Part shown: piece by piece, positions 9,028 through 17,972 of the stretch | Layout of the letters: each line of letters begins with the position of its first letter | Numbering within the stretch: position 1 is the first letter of the stretch | Assembly (NCBI RefSeq): GCF_014192105.1 | Contig: NZ_JACHXK010000003.1 | Span: forward strand, 310,001-374,000 | Origin: Paenibacillus phyllosphaerae | GTDB lineage: Bacteria; Bacillota; Bacilli; Paenibacillales; Paenibacillaceae | DNA length: 64,000 nt | Direction of reading: 5' to 3' | The notes under the pieces: generated by a model | What the model was told of the DNA's origin: nothing | The model's input: only the letters and a program-made list of their open reading frames with translations | Database searches by the model: none | Program-made: the position numbers and the translations under genes

Positions 9028-9713
9028 GGCAGATCGACGCGGTAACCCGCACCGCGGAGCGTACGGATCAGCCGATGCTCCTTGTCATTGAGTTTCTCGC
9101 GCAAGGAGCGGATATACACTTCCACGATGTTGTTCTCTCCCCCGAAATCATAGCCCCATACCCGATCCAGAATGAGTGACTTGCTCAGCACAGCCCCATG
9201 GTTCATCACCAAATATTTTAGCAGCTCGTATTCGGTCGGCGACAGCTCGAGCACCCGTTCTTGATAGAGAATCTCGTTCTTCCGGTCATCGATCCGGAAC
9301 GGTCCGTATACGACCGAACCGAGCAAGTCGGGGAATTGATTGCGCAGCCGTGCCTGGATGCGGGCGAGCAGTTCCTCGAACTCGAACGGCTTGGCCATAT
9401 AGTCGTCCGCCCCGAGCGACAGTCCTTTGACCCGGTCGCCTACTTCATCCTTTGCCGTCAGCATAATCACGGCGATCTTCTCGCTCGATTCCTTCAGCGT
9501 ATGGCACACCTCGAAGCCATTCATCTCCGGCATCATCACGTCCAGAATCGCCACATGGGGCTTGAACGCCTCGACCTTTTCCAGCGCCTCCCGTCCGTTC
9601 TGTGCGGTCTGTACCTCATAACCTTCGCTAAGCAAGCCTAGCTCGAGAAATTGCAAGATGTTCGGCTCATCGTCAGCGAGCAAAATACGAATTCGTTTGT
9701 TGGCAGTCATCAT
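9024..9713 (-). CDS. OmpR/PhoB family response regulator
   Basis: 229 residues: receiver domain with LLADDEPN, phosphoacceptor Asp in VAILDVMMPEMNGFE and the conserved Lys in YMAKPFEF, followed by a winged helix (LSPTEYELLKYLV, then IVEVYIRSLREKL and RTLRGAGYRV). ATG 9713 is chosen because GGAGGAG lies just upstream; an in-frame codon at 9761 lacks a site. Four TTCA sites at an 11-bp period lie just upstream of it (9761-9798), the arrangement expected for tandem binding of this family, which suggests autoregulation. Confidence 0.93.
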   Translation of the reverse strand: MMTANKRIRILLADDEPNILQFLELGLLSEGYEVQTAQNGREALEKVEAFKPHVAILDVMMPEMNGFEVCHTLKESSEKIAVIMLTAKDEVGDRVKGLSLGADDYMAKPFEFEELLARIQARLRNQFPDLLGSVVYGPFRIDDRKNEILYQERVLELSPTEYELLKYLVMNHGAVLSKSLILDRVWGYDFGGENNIVEVYIRSLREKLNDKEHRLIRTLRGAGYRVDLP

Positions 9714-9760
9714 GTTCTCCTCCGGTTGTTCGTTCGATTGTCGACCCTCTTGTGAGGACA

Positions 9761-9798
9761 TTCAGGAAACATTCAGCTTCGTTTCATTCGCCCTTCAG
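9761..9798. promoter_or_regulatory. Four TTCA half-sites in exact 11-bp phase (OmpR-type box)
   Basis: TTCA begins at 9761, 9772, 9783 and 9794 (TTCAG, TTCAG, TTCAT, TTCAG). Same-strand repeats one helical turn apart are the classical target of OmpR/PhoB family dimers. The site lies between the response regulator gene and the divergent glycosyltransferase; GATAAT at 9826-9831 could be the -10 toward the latter. The same phase and core occur in front of zwf at 12842. Confidence 0.65.
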
Positions 9799-9960
9799 AT
9801 CGAACGGTGAGAATGAATAAGGCAGGATAATGTTTAGATGGTAGCGTTTTTGGCGTAAGAAGTAAATCACCTTATACAACAATTATGATGGCTTACATCT
9901 GTTGCAATCAGCGGCATTCTCGTCGTTGTACGAAGTGAACATATAAAGGAGGGGATACGA

Positions 9961-10956
9961 ATGACGGCGAAGGCGGCGTTTTCGATCATTATCCCGATGC
10001 ACAATGAGGAGCCGGTGATTGAAGAGACGTATCGTCGGCTGAAGAAGGTCATGGGCATAGCCGACCTATCGTACGAGCTGATCTTCGTCAACGACGGGAG
10101 TACGGATCGCAGCGCGGAGATCATCATGGACTACGGCTATTGGGACGATACGGTGAAGTTGGTCGAACTTTCCCGCAACTTCGGCCATCAGATCGCGATC
10201 ACGGCGGGCATGGATTATGCGCAAGGCAACGCGGTCATTATCATTGACGCCGACCTGCAAGATCCGCCTGAACTCATCCTCGAGATGATTGCCAAATGGC
10301 AGGAAGGGTTCGAGGTGGTCTATGCGAAGCGGGTGAAGCGCAGCGGCGAGACTTGGTTCAAAAAGGGGTCCGCAAGCTTGTTTTACCGCATTCTCCGGGC
10401 GTCGACGGACATCTCGATGGTCGATACGGGAGATTTTCGCCTGATGGACCGCAAGGTCGTGAACGAACTGCGCAAGTTGCCGGAGAACAACCGATTCGTC
10501 CATGGCTTGGTCAGTTGGGTGGGCTTCCGCCAATATGCGATCGAATATGAACGGGAGGAGCGCTTCGCCGGAGAGACCCAATACCCGCTGAAGCGGATGC
10601 TCAAACTTAGCATGGACGGCATCGCTTCCTTCTCTTACAAACTGCTTAAGCTGTCAGGTTATGCAGGGATGCTGCTGTCCGGCTTAGGATTCGTGTTCCT
10701 GTTGTACGTTCTCTTCCTCGCGATCTTCACGACGGAGACGATCAAGGGTTGGGCGTCGCTCATCAGTATTATGCTGCTATTCAACGGATTTGTCTTACTT
10801 ATGCTGGGTGTATTAGGCGAATATGTCGGCCGGATCTACGATGAGACGAAAGGCAGGCCTCTCTATATTGTCAGCAATACCCTCGGAATGGATCCGCACG
10901 ATCTGTCGCATCGTCCGGCAGTAAGCCAAGCGGTTGGTTACGAGTCGCGAAGGTAG
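9961..10956 (+). CDS. Polyprenyl-phosphate glycosyltransferase (GtrB/YkcC/CsbB type)
   Basis: 331 residues: an N-terminal GT2 domain with FSIIIPMHNEEPVI, FVNDGSTD and the IDADLQDPPE motif near residue 97, then two C-terminal membrane helices at about residues 232-258 and 268-292. This layout is that of enzymes that load a sugar onto undecaprenyl phosphate for transfer outside the membrane. The GGAGGGG site ends a few nt before ATG 9961. It is divergent from the two-component system and shares its phased binding sites, so it may be a direct target: cell-envelope modification under envelope sensing (inference). Confidence 0.88.
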   Translation: MTAKAAFSIIIPMHNEEPVIEETYRRLKKVMGIADLSYELIFVNDGSTDRSAEIIMDYGYWDDTVKLVELSRNFGHQIAITAGMDYAQGNAVIIIDADLQDPPELILEMIAKWQEGFEVVYAKRVKRSGETWFKKGSASLFYRILRASTDISMVDTGDFRLMDRKVVNELRKLPENNRFVHGLVSWVGFRQYAIEYEREERFAGETQYPLKRMLKLSMDGIASFSYKLLKLSGYAGMLLSGLGFVFLLYVLFLAIFTTETIKGWASLISIMLLFNGFVLLMLGVLGEYVGRIYDETKGRPLYIVSNTLGMDPHDLSHRPAVSQAVGYESRR

Positions 10957-11047
10957 GTCACTCCTCTCACGAATATCCATTTTTTTGCATACAGATATCC
11001 GCTCATGGATAACATAACCAACGTTTGAACTATGAAGAAGGGCAACG

Positions 11048-12625
11048 GTGGAGACCATGACGGATGATAACAAAGTATCGAACAATACGCTGACGACCCG
11101 CCAAGGACATCCGGTGTCGGATAATCAGAACGTGCGGACGGTCGGCAGCCGAGGACCTACGACGCTCGAGAACTATCAATTCATCGAGAAAATCACGCAT
11201 TTCGACCGCGAACGCGTCCCTGAGCGCGTCGTGCACGCGCGCGGCGCCGGCGCGCATGGCTACTTCGAAGCCTATGGCAAGGTAGGCGACGAGCCGATCT
11301 CCAAATACACGCGGGCGAAGCTCTTCCAAGAGCCGGGCAAGCAGACGCCGGTCTTCGTCCGTTTCTCGACGGTCGTTCATGGCGGGCATTCCCCCGAGAC
11401 GCTTCGCGATCCGCGCGGCTTCGCCGTGAAATTTTATACCGAGGATGGCAACTGGGATCTGGTCGGCAACAACTTGAAGGTGTTCTTCATCCGCGATCCG
11501 ATCAAATTCCCGGACATGGTGCATGCCTTCAAGCCGGATCCGGTCAACAATCTGAATAATCCGGAGCGGATGTTCGACTTCCTGTCGCTGACGCCGGAAG
11601 CTACGCATATGGTTACCTTCCTGTTCTCCCCTTGGGGCATTCCGGCGAACTACCGCCAGATGCAGGGCTCGGGCGTGAACACCTACAAATGGGTGAACAG
11701 CGAGGGCCAAGGCGTACTCGTCAAGTATCATTGGGAGCCGAAGCAGGGAATCAAAAATCTGCTGCAGAAGGACGCGGAGCAAATCCAGTCCGTGCATACC
11801 GAGCATGCGACCCAGGACTTATACGACGCGATCGAGCGCGGCGATTATCCGGAGTGGGAGCTTAGTGTGCAAATCTTAAGCGATGACGAGCATCCGGAGC
11901 TGGACTTCGATCCGCTGGACGTGACGAAGCTGTGGCCGCATGACCAATTCCCGTTCCTGAAGGTCGGCAAGATGGTACTTGACCGCAACCCTGCCAATTA
12001 TTTCAATGAGGTCGAGCAAGCGGCATTCGGCACCGGCGTGCTGGTGGACGGCCTTGATTTCTCGGATGATAAAATGCTCCAGGGCCGCACGCTGTCGTAC
12101 TCGGATACGCAGCGTCATCGCGTAGGCGCGAACTATCTGCAGCTGCCGATCAACGCGCCGAAGACGCATGTGGCGACCAATCAGCGGGACGGGCAGATGG
12201 AATACAAGGTGGATTTGGCTCCGGGCCAGAATCCGCATGTCAACTACGAGCCTTCTTCCATGGGCGGACTGAAGGAAGCGCCTAAGGCCGGCAAGGATCA
12301 CGAGCCGCATTATAATGCGAATCTCGTACGCGAACGGATCGAGCGCACGAACGATTTCGGCCAGGCCGGCGATACGTACCGTTCGTTCGAAGAGTGGGAG
12401 CGCGAGGAGCTGATCGAGAATCTGGTCGGCGTGCTCAAGATCTGCAAACCGGACATTCAGGAGCGCATGATCGGTTACTTCACCCAAGCGGATCCGGATT
12501 ACGGCAGACGCGTATCCGAGGGCGTTAGGCAAGCAGGTTCCACCAGCTCGCATACCAGCTCGGCCGATGCCGACCAAGCGGCGAAACAGGCCCGGAGCGA
12601 TGCGAAGGAGACTGACGGTTATTAG
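11048..12625 (+). CDS. katA: Monofunctional haem catalase
   Basis: 525 residues that follow the small-subunit catalase family throughout: [20 protein letters not shown], the active-site His in [15 protein letters not shown], the Asn region [27 protein letters not shown], and the proximal Tyr in [13 protein letters not shown] near residue 350. It converts hydrogen peroxide to water and oxygen in the cytoplasm. The start may be GTG 11048 (AGAAGGG upstream) or ATG 11057. A TATCCAT/ATGGATA inverted repeat (about 10974 and 11006) lies in the leader. I do not see a clear PerR box. Confidence 0.95.
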   Translation: METMTDDNKVSNNTLTTRQGHPVSDNQNVRTVGSRGPTTLENYQFIEKITHFDRERVPERVVHARGAGAHGYFEAYGKVGDEPISKYTRAKLFQEPGKQTPVFVRFSTVVHGGHSPETLRDPRGFAVKFYTEDGNWDLVGNNLKVFFIRDPIKFPDMVHAFKPDPVNNLNNPERMFDFLSLTPEATHMVTFLFSPWGIPANYRQMQGSGVNTYKWVNSEGQGVLVKYHWEPKQGIKNLLQKDAEQIQSVHTEHATQDLYDAIERGDYPEWELSVQILSDDEHPELDFDPLDVTKLWPHDQFPFLKVGKMVLDRNPANYFNEVEQAAFGTGVLVDGLDFSDDKMLQGRTLSYSDTQRHRVGANYLQLPINAPKTHVATNQRDGQMEYKVDLAPGQNPHVNYEPSSMGGLKEAPKAGKDHEPHYNANLVRERIERTNDFGQAGDTYRSFEEWEREELIENLVGVLKICKPDIQERMIGYFTQADPDYGRRVSEGVRQAGSTSSHTSSADADQAAKQARSDAKETDGY

Positions 12626-12632
12626 GCTGGAG

Positions 12633-12664
12633 ACGTTCATGAGGTGACTCATGGGCGTTTTTTT
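12633..12664 (+). terminator. Rho-independent terminator of the catalase gene
   Basis: ACGTTCATGAG/CTCATGGGCGT stem with G-T pairs, loop GTGA, then seven T. Confidence 0.85.
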
Positions 12665-12676
12665 AATATATAGGAA

Positions 12677-12774
12677 TTTGTATAGTTTCACGGTTATCAA
12701 TCATCCTCTATTGCTCCGGAATGAAACGAGCTGCACCTTTAAAGACGGCGAAAACCGGTTCACTTTGTGGCCAA
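12677..12774 (+). repeat. Dispersed structured element, copy 2 of 2
   Basis: Second copy of the element at 331-428: GTTTCAC (12685), CTCCGGAATGAAAC (12714, identical over 14 nt), GACGGCG (12744) and TTCAC (12759), with the same spacing to within one base. The GTTTCA/TGAAAC pairing is kept; the other segments have diverged. It lies between the catalase terminator and the zwf promoter region. Confidence 0.7.
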
Positions 12775-12841
12775 TAATTCTGTAAGTGTTGGCAGCATTC
12801 TACAAAAATAGCGGTCATATAGGTGTTATGTACTAGAAATC

Positions 12842-12918
12842 TTCATCAACCCTTCATAATCCCTTCATTATGCCTTCATCCTTTCTTCATGAAAATGCCA
12901 TAGGTGCGGTGGTATTCT
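12842..12918 (+). promoter_or_regulatory. zwf promoter region with five TTCAT sites in exact 11-bp phase
   Basis: TTCAT begins at 12842, 12853, 12864, 12875 and 12886, each 11 bp after the last. The final site meets the -35 position, and TATTCT at 12913-12918 is a plausible -10. No good -35 hexamer is present, as expected for a promoter that depends on an OmpR/PhoB-type activator bound to direct repeats. The zwf start codon is at 12969. Confidence 0.75.
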
Positions 12919-12968
12919 AAAAGGCATAGAGAAAAACATACGGTAGGAGCCATCGGAGGGAAATAACC

Positions 12969-14495
12969 ATGGATGCAATGACTTTTGTGCTTTTTGGCGC
13001 TACAGGCGATTTGGCAAAACGTAAAATATTCCCTGCATTATACAATCTTTTTGTAGATCAGAAGCTGCCGAGCAGTTTCGAGCTGGTCGGTCTTGGCCGA
13101 AGACAATTCCAGGAAAGCGAATTCCAGGCCCAAGTGGAGAAATCGCTCCACTCGTTCAGCAGAAGGCCGGTCACGGATCCTGATTCCGTTGCCCAATTCC
13201 TGTCGATGATTCGTTACGTGGAGCTTAACGTAGGCGAACCGGCAGACTATGTGAAACTGAATGACCGGATCTCGCAGCGGGAGCAGCAACTGGGACTGCC
13301 GCAGAACCGCGTATTCTATATGTCGGTCGGCCCTGAGCTGTTCGGACCGATCGTGTCGAATCTTAAGGCTAGCGGACTAAGCGAAGTGACGGGCTGGAAG
13401 CGCCTGGTCGTCGAGAAGCCGTTCGGCCATGACTTGGTTACTGCGCGCGAGCTGAATGCCAGCCTCAGCCGAGTCTTCGACGAACACGAAACTTACCGAA
13501 TCGATCATTACTTGGGCAAGCCGATGGTGCAGAACCTGGAGGTTCTCGAGTATTCCAACCCGATCCTGCAGGCGCTGTGGCGCAACCGGTACGTGGCGAA
13601 CGTGCAGATTACCGCTGCAGAGACCGTGGGCGTGGAGAGCCGGGCAGGCTATTACGACCATTCGGGCGCGCTAAGAGATATGTTCCAGAATCATATGCTG
13701 CAGATGCTCATGATGTTGGCTATGCAGCTGCCGAAGCACAGCACGGCCGATGATGTGGGCTTCAAGAAACGCAAAGTGATGGAATCGCTGCGTGCGCTTA
13801 ATCCGGAGGATATCGCGGCGAACGTCGTACGCGGACAATACGCAGCCGGCATAATGGGCGGACAAGAGGTCGTCGGTTATAAGGATGAGCCGGGCGTGGC
13901 TCCGAATTCGACGACAGATACCTATATTGCGGCAAGACTATGGATTGACGATTACTTCTGGAGCGAAGTGCCGTTCTATATTCGAACGGGCAAGCGGATG
14001 AAGAGTAAGACGACGCGGATCGTGATCGAGTTCAAGGATCCTTCCGATAAGTTCACGCGGACGAACGAGACGACGACGCCGAATCTGCTTATTATCGATA
14101 TCGGGCCTGAGGCGGGCATGACCTTCCAGATCAATATGAAGAACCCGCTGACCGGCAAGCTGGAAGCCGTTCCGATTCACTTCGGTTCGGATGAGAGCAA
14201 CGTACCGGAAGCATACGAGAAGCTGATCGGAGACATGATGGCCGGCGACTCGACCTTCTTCGCGCACTGGGATGAGGTGGAGCTGGCGTGGCAGTGGGTT
14301 GAGCCGATTCTTCAAGCGTTCGAGGCGAATGAAGTACCGATTCACTCGTATCCCGCAGGATCGAACGGTCCGCTCGCGGCGAAGCAGCTGCTCGAGGCAG
14401 ACGGATATCACTGGTGGCTGGATGAGGAGCTCGAATCCGAGCAGGCCGAAGCCGCTGCGCCAACCAGCCCAGAGTTGGCTGTAACGCAAGCCTAA
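12969..14495 (+). CDS. zwf: Glucose-6-phosphate 1-dehydrogenase
   Basis: 508 residues. The NADP-binding FGATGDLAKRKIFPALYNL lies at the N-terminus, the catalytic RIDHYLGKP at about residues 177-185, and PFYIRTGKRM further on. It makes 6-phosphogluconolactone and NADPH, the first step of the oxidative pentose phosphate pathway. The gene is monocistronic between its own terminators; no gnd or pgl is adjacent. The last ~20 residues are Ala/Glu-rich beyond the usual core. Its promoter carries the phased TTCAT array, so it is probably controlled by an OmpR-type regulator. Confidence 0.96.
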   Translation: MDAMTFVLFGATGDLAKRKIFPALYNLFVDQKLPSSFELVGLGRRQFQESEFQAQVEKSLHSFSRRPVTDPDSVAQFLSMIRYVELNVGEPADYVKLNDRISQREQQLGLPQNRVFYMSVGPELFGPIVSNLKASGLSEVTGWKRLVVEKPFGHDLVTARELNASLSRVFDEHETYRIDHYLGKPMVQNLEVLEYSNPILQALWRNRYVANVQITAAETVGVESRAGYYDHSGALRDMFQNHMLQMLMMLAMQLPKHSTADDVGFKKRKVMESLRALNPEDIAANVVRGQYAAGIMGGQEVVGYKDEPGVAPNSTTDTYIAARLWIDDYFWSEVPFYIRTGKRMKSKTTRIVIEFKDPSDKFTRTNETTTPNLLIIDIGPEAGMTFQINMKNPLTGKLEAVPIHFGSDESNVPEAYEKLIGDMMAGDSTFFAHWDEVELAWQWVEPILQAFEANEVPIHSYPAGSNGPLAAKQLLEADGYHWWLDEELESEQAEAAAPTSPELAVTQA

Positions 14496-14502
14496 TGAAC
14501 GT

Positions 14503-14547
14503 ATCAGCAGTACGAGGCGGAGTTCCCCTTGTGCTGCTGATTTTTTT
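14503..14547 (+). terminator. Rho-independent terminator of zwf
   Basis: ATCAGCAGTAC/GTGCTGCTGAT stem (one mismatch-tolerant position) followed by seven T. Confidence 0.9.
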
Positions 14548-14625
14548 CTTAACTTGCTGTTTGTGAAAATACCCAAATAGTAACATTAAAAGGCAACAAA
14601 TTTAAATGTTTCGTTTGGAGGATTC

Positions 14626-14649
14626 ATGGGATCCTTGTCGAACTACTAA
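14626..14649 (+). CDS. Possible 7-codon leader peptide (MGSLSNY)
   Basis: ATG at 14626 follows TTTGGAGG with good spacing and is read for seven codons to TAA. It is in the 5' region of the HD-GYP gene, about 80 nt before a strong terminator hairpin, an arrangement seen in attenuators. No other support; it may be chance. Confidence 0.3.
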   Translation: MGSLSNY

Positions 14650-14727
14650 GAACGAACAAAAATTGACTTGGATGCGACGATCTTTCTCCTTTATTTGGGC
14701 ACTTGGGAGATTGGGAGCAAGTAGTGC

Positions 14728-14762
14728 AACCGACCAGTAGCTATAATGCCGGTCGGTTTTTT
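14728..14762 (+). terminator. Terminator hairpin in the leader of the HD-GYP gene (possible attenuator)
   Basis: Perfect AACCGACC/GGTCGGTT stem followed by T6. Because zwf already has its own terminator 180 nt upstream and the next gene begins at 14832, this hairpin either ends a small transcript or attenuates the downstream gene. Confidence 0.75.
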
Positions 14763-14831
14763 GTCGTTTTAGCATGTTAAATGGGGAGCAGCATATATGA
14801 TTGCATCAAGGTTGGAACGGAGGAAAGGGTC

Positions 14832-15416
14832 ATGAATTGCAACGCTTTAGTCAATACCGTCATTGACCCTCAAATTGAATTATTGCTGGTCAAGCTGAAG
14901 CAGCATGATGAAGATACGTATACGCATTCTATGCGGGTAGCCGAATATTGCGCATGGTTCGCGGATCTGCTGCAGATGTCCAAGGAAGAGCGGGAGTTAT
15001 TCGTCATTTCCGCGCTGCTGCACGATATCGGCAAGCTGCGTATTCCGGGAGAAATTCTGCGGAAGGATGCGAAGCTCAGCGACGAGGAATGGAGCGAGAT
15101 TCAGAAACATCCGATCTATGGCATGGAATATGTGGAGCAGCTGGTCACCCAAGGTCTGGTCCATCCGGATGTCATCATGCTGCATCATGAGAACACGGAC
15201 GGCAGCGGATATCCGACGCAATCGAAGGTGGACGTATTGCCGCGCGAGGTCCGCATGATTCGCATTATCGACAGCTATGATGCGATGACCAGCAACCGCA
15301 ATTATCGACGGGTGAAGACCAAGCAAGAGGCATTGGAAGAGCTGCAGCGCTGCGCGGGCCGATTGTATGACCCGGAGCTCGTCGATTTGTTCTGCCGCTA
15401 TTTGACCAACCAGTAA
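14832..15416 (+). CDS. HD-GYP domain protein (probable cyclic-di-GMP phosphodiesterase)
   Basis: 194 residues, essentially one HD-GYP domain: the metal-binding HDIGKLRIP, then KHPIYGMEYVEQL and HHENTDGSGYP, the GYP motif thought to be specific for cyclic di-GMP hydrolysis. There is no receiver, PAS or membrane domain, so it is a free-standing soluble enzyme. ATG 14832 is chosen for its GGAGGAAAGG site; longer in-frame starts exist. The preceding leader with a terminator suggests conditional expression. Confidence 0.87.
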   Translation: MNCNALVNTVIDPQIELLLVKLKQHDEDTYTHSMRVAEYCAWFADLLQMSKEERELFVISALLHDIGKLRIPGEILRKDAKLSDEEWSEIQKHPIYGMEYVEQLVTQGLVHPDVIMLHHENTDGSGYPTQSKVDVLPREVRMIRIIDSYDAMTSNRNYRRVKTKQEALEELQRCAGRLYDPELVDLFCRYLTNQ

Positions 15417-15429
15417 AGAGAAGACCAAG

Positions 15430-15472
15430 AAGCCCCGCAACAGCGCCATGGAGGCGGAACGTTGCGGGGCTT
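15430..15472. terminator. Bidirectional terminator
   Basis: AAGCCCCGCAAC/GTTGCGGGGCTT perfect 12-bp stem between the convergent HD-GYP and GH27 genes. Confidence 0.9.
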
Positions 15473-15494
15473 TGCTGTGTATATATCCGGTTGA

Positions 15495-16781
15495 TTAGGC
15501 TGTCGTCAGCTTAACCAGCTTGGCGCCATGCGGCGGGATCGTGAGCGCGATGGAATCGTTCTTCGTGCCGAGATCCTCATGCTGCCACAGATCACGAACC
15601 TGGACAGGCGTGTTCAACCCAAGCTGTTCGAGCGTGACGCGCACTTCGGTTTCTTCGTCGCTTGAATTGAACAGGGCTGCATAGTGATTTCCCTGCACAT
15701 CCGTGCTCGACCAGACGATACGATCCTCTTCGCGATAGACTTGTTTTGCCCCGCGGCCATCGCGCAGCAAATGCAAGACCTCATCGTTCGTCAGCAGGCC
15801 AAGCGTCCACTCGTCATTATCCCGCATCTCGCCGCCCATCATGAGCGGTGAACGGAAGATCGACCAGAGGGTCATCATCGTCAGCTGCTCGTCCTTGGTG
15901 AAGCGGGTCCAACGGTCGGCGCCGCCGCCGTCGACCGAACGAATGCCAAGGTGACCGAGCGGGAGCATATCGCAGTCCGGCCAGCTGCCCGCATCCACAT
16001 AAGGCGCCCACTTCTCGCAGCGTTCGAACATGTTGTACAAGAGCGGCCACAGATCCCAGAAGTCATCGGTCATCCGCCACATGTTCGCATTAGCCGTAAA
16101 CTGCTCGACATACTCCAAAGGAGCCGGACCTGGCGATAGGCTTAGCACCATCGGTCGGCCGCAATTGTCGATCGCTTGGCGGATCATCGCGATTTCTTCG
16201 GCATGGATATGGTAGAGGCGGGAGGCTGCGATATCGTCGACCTTGACGAAATCGACTTCCCACTCCGCATACAGCTGGAACAAGGAATTGTAATAGGCTT
16301 GCGCGCCTTCCTTGGCTGGATCGAGACCATACATGTCCGTGTTCCATGGACAGATGGAGTTCGTATGCGCGATATCGCGCGCCCCGGCTTCGGATCCCAG
16401 AATCGGCGTATTGGCATGAACGGCTTGACGCGGAATGCCGCGCATGATGTGGATGCCGAATTTCAAGCCCAGGCTATGTACATAGTCGGCGAGCGGCTTG
16501 AACCCTTTGCCGCCTTCAGCGGATGGGAAACGATTGACAGCAGGGATCAGACGCGAATATTCATCCATCTCGAGCGGTACGAATGGACGGTAGGCGGAGG
16601 AGACGGCACCCGGCTCCGACCATTGGATGTCGACGACGACATACTCCCAGCCGTAAGGCTTCAGAAACTTGGCCATATAATCGGCATTGCCGCGGATTTC
16701 TTCCTCGCGGACGGCGGCGCCGTAACAGTCCCAACTATTCCAGCCCATTGGGGGCGTAGGGGCATAAGTGCGATGGTTCAT
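15495..16781 (-). CDS. GH27 family alpha-galactosidase-like glycosidase
   Basis: 428 residues: TPPMGWNSWDCYGAAV at the N-terminus, the nucleophile Asp in VDFVKVDDI and the acid/base Asp in WRMTDDFWD, followed by a C-terminal beta-sandwich (about residue 345 on). This is the GH27/melibiase layout; substrates are terminal alpha-galactosides or alpha-N-acetylgalactosaminides, beta-L-arabinopyranosides being a further option. No signal peptide, so it is cytoplasmic. It lies 116 nt downstream of an AraC gene in the same direction, with a cre-like site between them. Confidence 0.88.
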   Translation of the reverse strand: MNHRTYAPTPPMGWNSWDCYGAAVREEEIRGNADYMAKFLKPYGWEYVVVDIQWSEPGAVSSAYRPFVPLEMDEYSRLIPAVNRFPSAEGGKGFKPLADYVHSLGLKFGIHIMRGIPRQAVHANTPILGSEAGARDIAHTNSICPWNTDMYGLDPAKEGAQAYYNSLFQLYAEWEVDFVKVDDIAASRLYHIHAEEIAMIRQAIDNCGRPMVLSLSPGPAPLEYVEQFTANANMWRMTDDFWDLWPLLYNMFERCEKWAPYVDAGSWPDCDMLPLGHLGIRSVDGGGADRWTRFTKDEQLTMMTLWSIFRSPLMMGGEMRDNDEWTLGLLTNDEVLHLLRDGRGAKQVYREEDRIVWSSTDVQGNHYAALFNSSDEETEVRVTLEQLGLNTPVQVRDLWQHEDLGTKNDSIALTIPPHGAKLVKLTTA

Positions 16782-16802
16782 TTGTGACAGCTCCTTTTAC
16801 GC

Positions 16803-16848
16803 ATATCGATTGATTTCAAGCGCTTTCTATCTACACAATAATCGATAT
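16803..16848. promoter_or_regulatory. cre-like site framed by a 9-bp inverted repeat
   Basis: TTCAAGCGCTTTCT at 16815-16828 resembles the CcpA cre box (on the minus strand AGAAAGCGCTTGAA, core AAAGCGCTT, 11 of 14 to the ideal palindrome). It is flanked by ATATCGATT (16803-16811) and its exact inverse AATCGATAT (16840-16848). The site is 22-67 nt before the GH27 start, fitting glucose repression plus a second, probably sugar-specific, regulator. Confidence 0.55.
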
Positions 16849-16897
16849 ACAGCCGGTTCTGCTACGACAATCCTGTGCTTAGTTTGTAAAATATTGC

Positions 16898-17815
16898 TCA
16901 GTCGAATATGAGGTGATTCGCCGCGAGCACTTCCTTGCCGGAGCGATAATCCCCTGGCGTGCAACCGACCCATTGTCGGAAAACCTTGCTGAAATAGCTC
17001 CCCCCGGCGAACCCGCAGCGTCTGGCGACTTCATCGATCGTAATCGTTGAATTCCGCAGATACTCAGCCCCTTTCACAATTCGGATCCGGGTCAGATAGT
17101 CGCCTGGCGTGTAACCGGTCGTCCTGGTGAACAAGCGGGTAAAATGGAATTTCGACAATCCGGCAGCAGTCGCAGCGTCATCGATGCTAATGGCTTCTCC
17201 GAAGTGGTTGGTCAAATATTGCGCGGCTTCCCTTATAGCCGGCGGCCATTGTTCCTCCTTCGGCCGGTTGGCCGTCCTGGCCAGCTCCATCATGAAGCGG
17301 TAGACGAGCGACGAGGCGGCATAGGCATCGTTAATGCGGCCGGCAGCCGCATCCTGAACGCCCCCTTGCAAGACGCGGATCGCCGGACTTTCCGTTGCCA
17401 ACGAAAAGACGGTCCCGAGCTGATGCTTCAACTCCTCTCTTAGTCCGCCAAGCGGATGCTGCCGCATCAATATAAAATAGAACTCCCAACCCTCGCTATC
17501 CGGCGGCAAATCATAGCGATGCACGCTGGGAATATCGACGAGAAAAGCTTGCTGCGGGCGCAAATCATATACGGCGTCCGCGGTCTGGAGGCGTCCGCGA
17601 CCGGAAAGTGTATATTGGAACAAGTACAACGGTCCGTCAATTCGTTTCATGCCATCCCATTCGTAATGGCCAGTCACCCGGTCATACCCCAGAGCAAACA
17701 GCGAGTAAAGGGGCAGATGCTCCTTCCCGGTAAAACGAAAGCCGTACGTCCCGTAACGTTGAGCGGCCAAGGCGATCCGACTCCCTTCTTGCGATTCTAA
17801 GTCATCGATCTTCAC
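16898..17815 (-). CDS. AraC family transcriptional regulator
   Basis: 305 residues. The N-terminal domain (YLFQYTLSGRGRLQTADAVY, then QAFLVDIPSVHRYDLP) is an AraC-type cupin sensor; residues about 200-295 hold two helix-turn-helix motifs (SIDDAATAAGLSKFHFTRLF and TIDEVARRCGFAGGSYFSKVF). It precedes the GH27 gene on the same strand and is divergent from the SGNH esterase, so it probably controls both. Confidence 0.85.
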   Translation of the reverse strand: MKIDDLESQEGSRIALAAQRYGTYGFRFTGKEHLPLYSLFALGYDRVTGHYEWDGMKRIDGPLYLFQYTLSGRGRLQTADAVYDLRPQQAFLVDIPSVHRYDLPPDSEGWEFYFILMRQHPLGGLREELKHQLGTVFSLATESPAIRVLQGGVQDAAAGRINDAYAASSLVYRFMMELARTANRPKEEQWPPAIREAAQYLTNHFGEAISIDDAATAAGLSKFHFTRLFTRTTGYTPGDYLTRIRIVKGAEYLRNSTITIDEVARRCGFAGGSYFSKVFRQWVGCTPGDYRSGKEVLAANHLIFD

Positions 17816-17972
17816 TTCTACCTACCGTACCGCGAAGTTGTCGGTTTTTCAATCATTGTTGCCGGATTATCCGCTGTTCGGCAGGTTATGCATGACGATA
17901 CGCTGATCGTATGTGACATGGCGATCGGCCATGTGCGAAAGGAATGGGATTAAAGGGAGCGAGGGAACGATA

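Noticed and set aside
11876..12700. Long antisense frames, for example opposite katA here, opposite cheA (23381-24310) and opposite the rRNA methyltransferase (54565-55812)
   Set aside because: They are shadows of strongly conserved genes on the other strand, with no ribosome sites and no recognisable domains.
14550..14765. Cyclic-di-GMP riboswitch upstream of the HD-GYP gene
   Set aside because: I looked for the GEMM-I and GEMM-II conserved cores and did not see them; only a mini-frame and a terminator are present.
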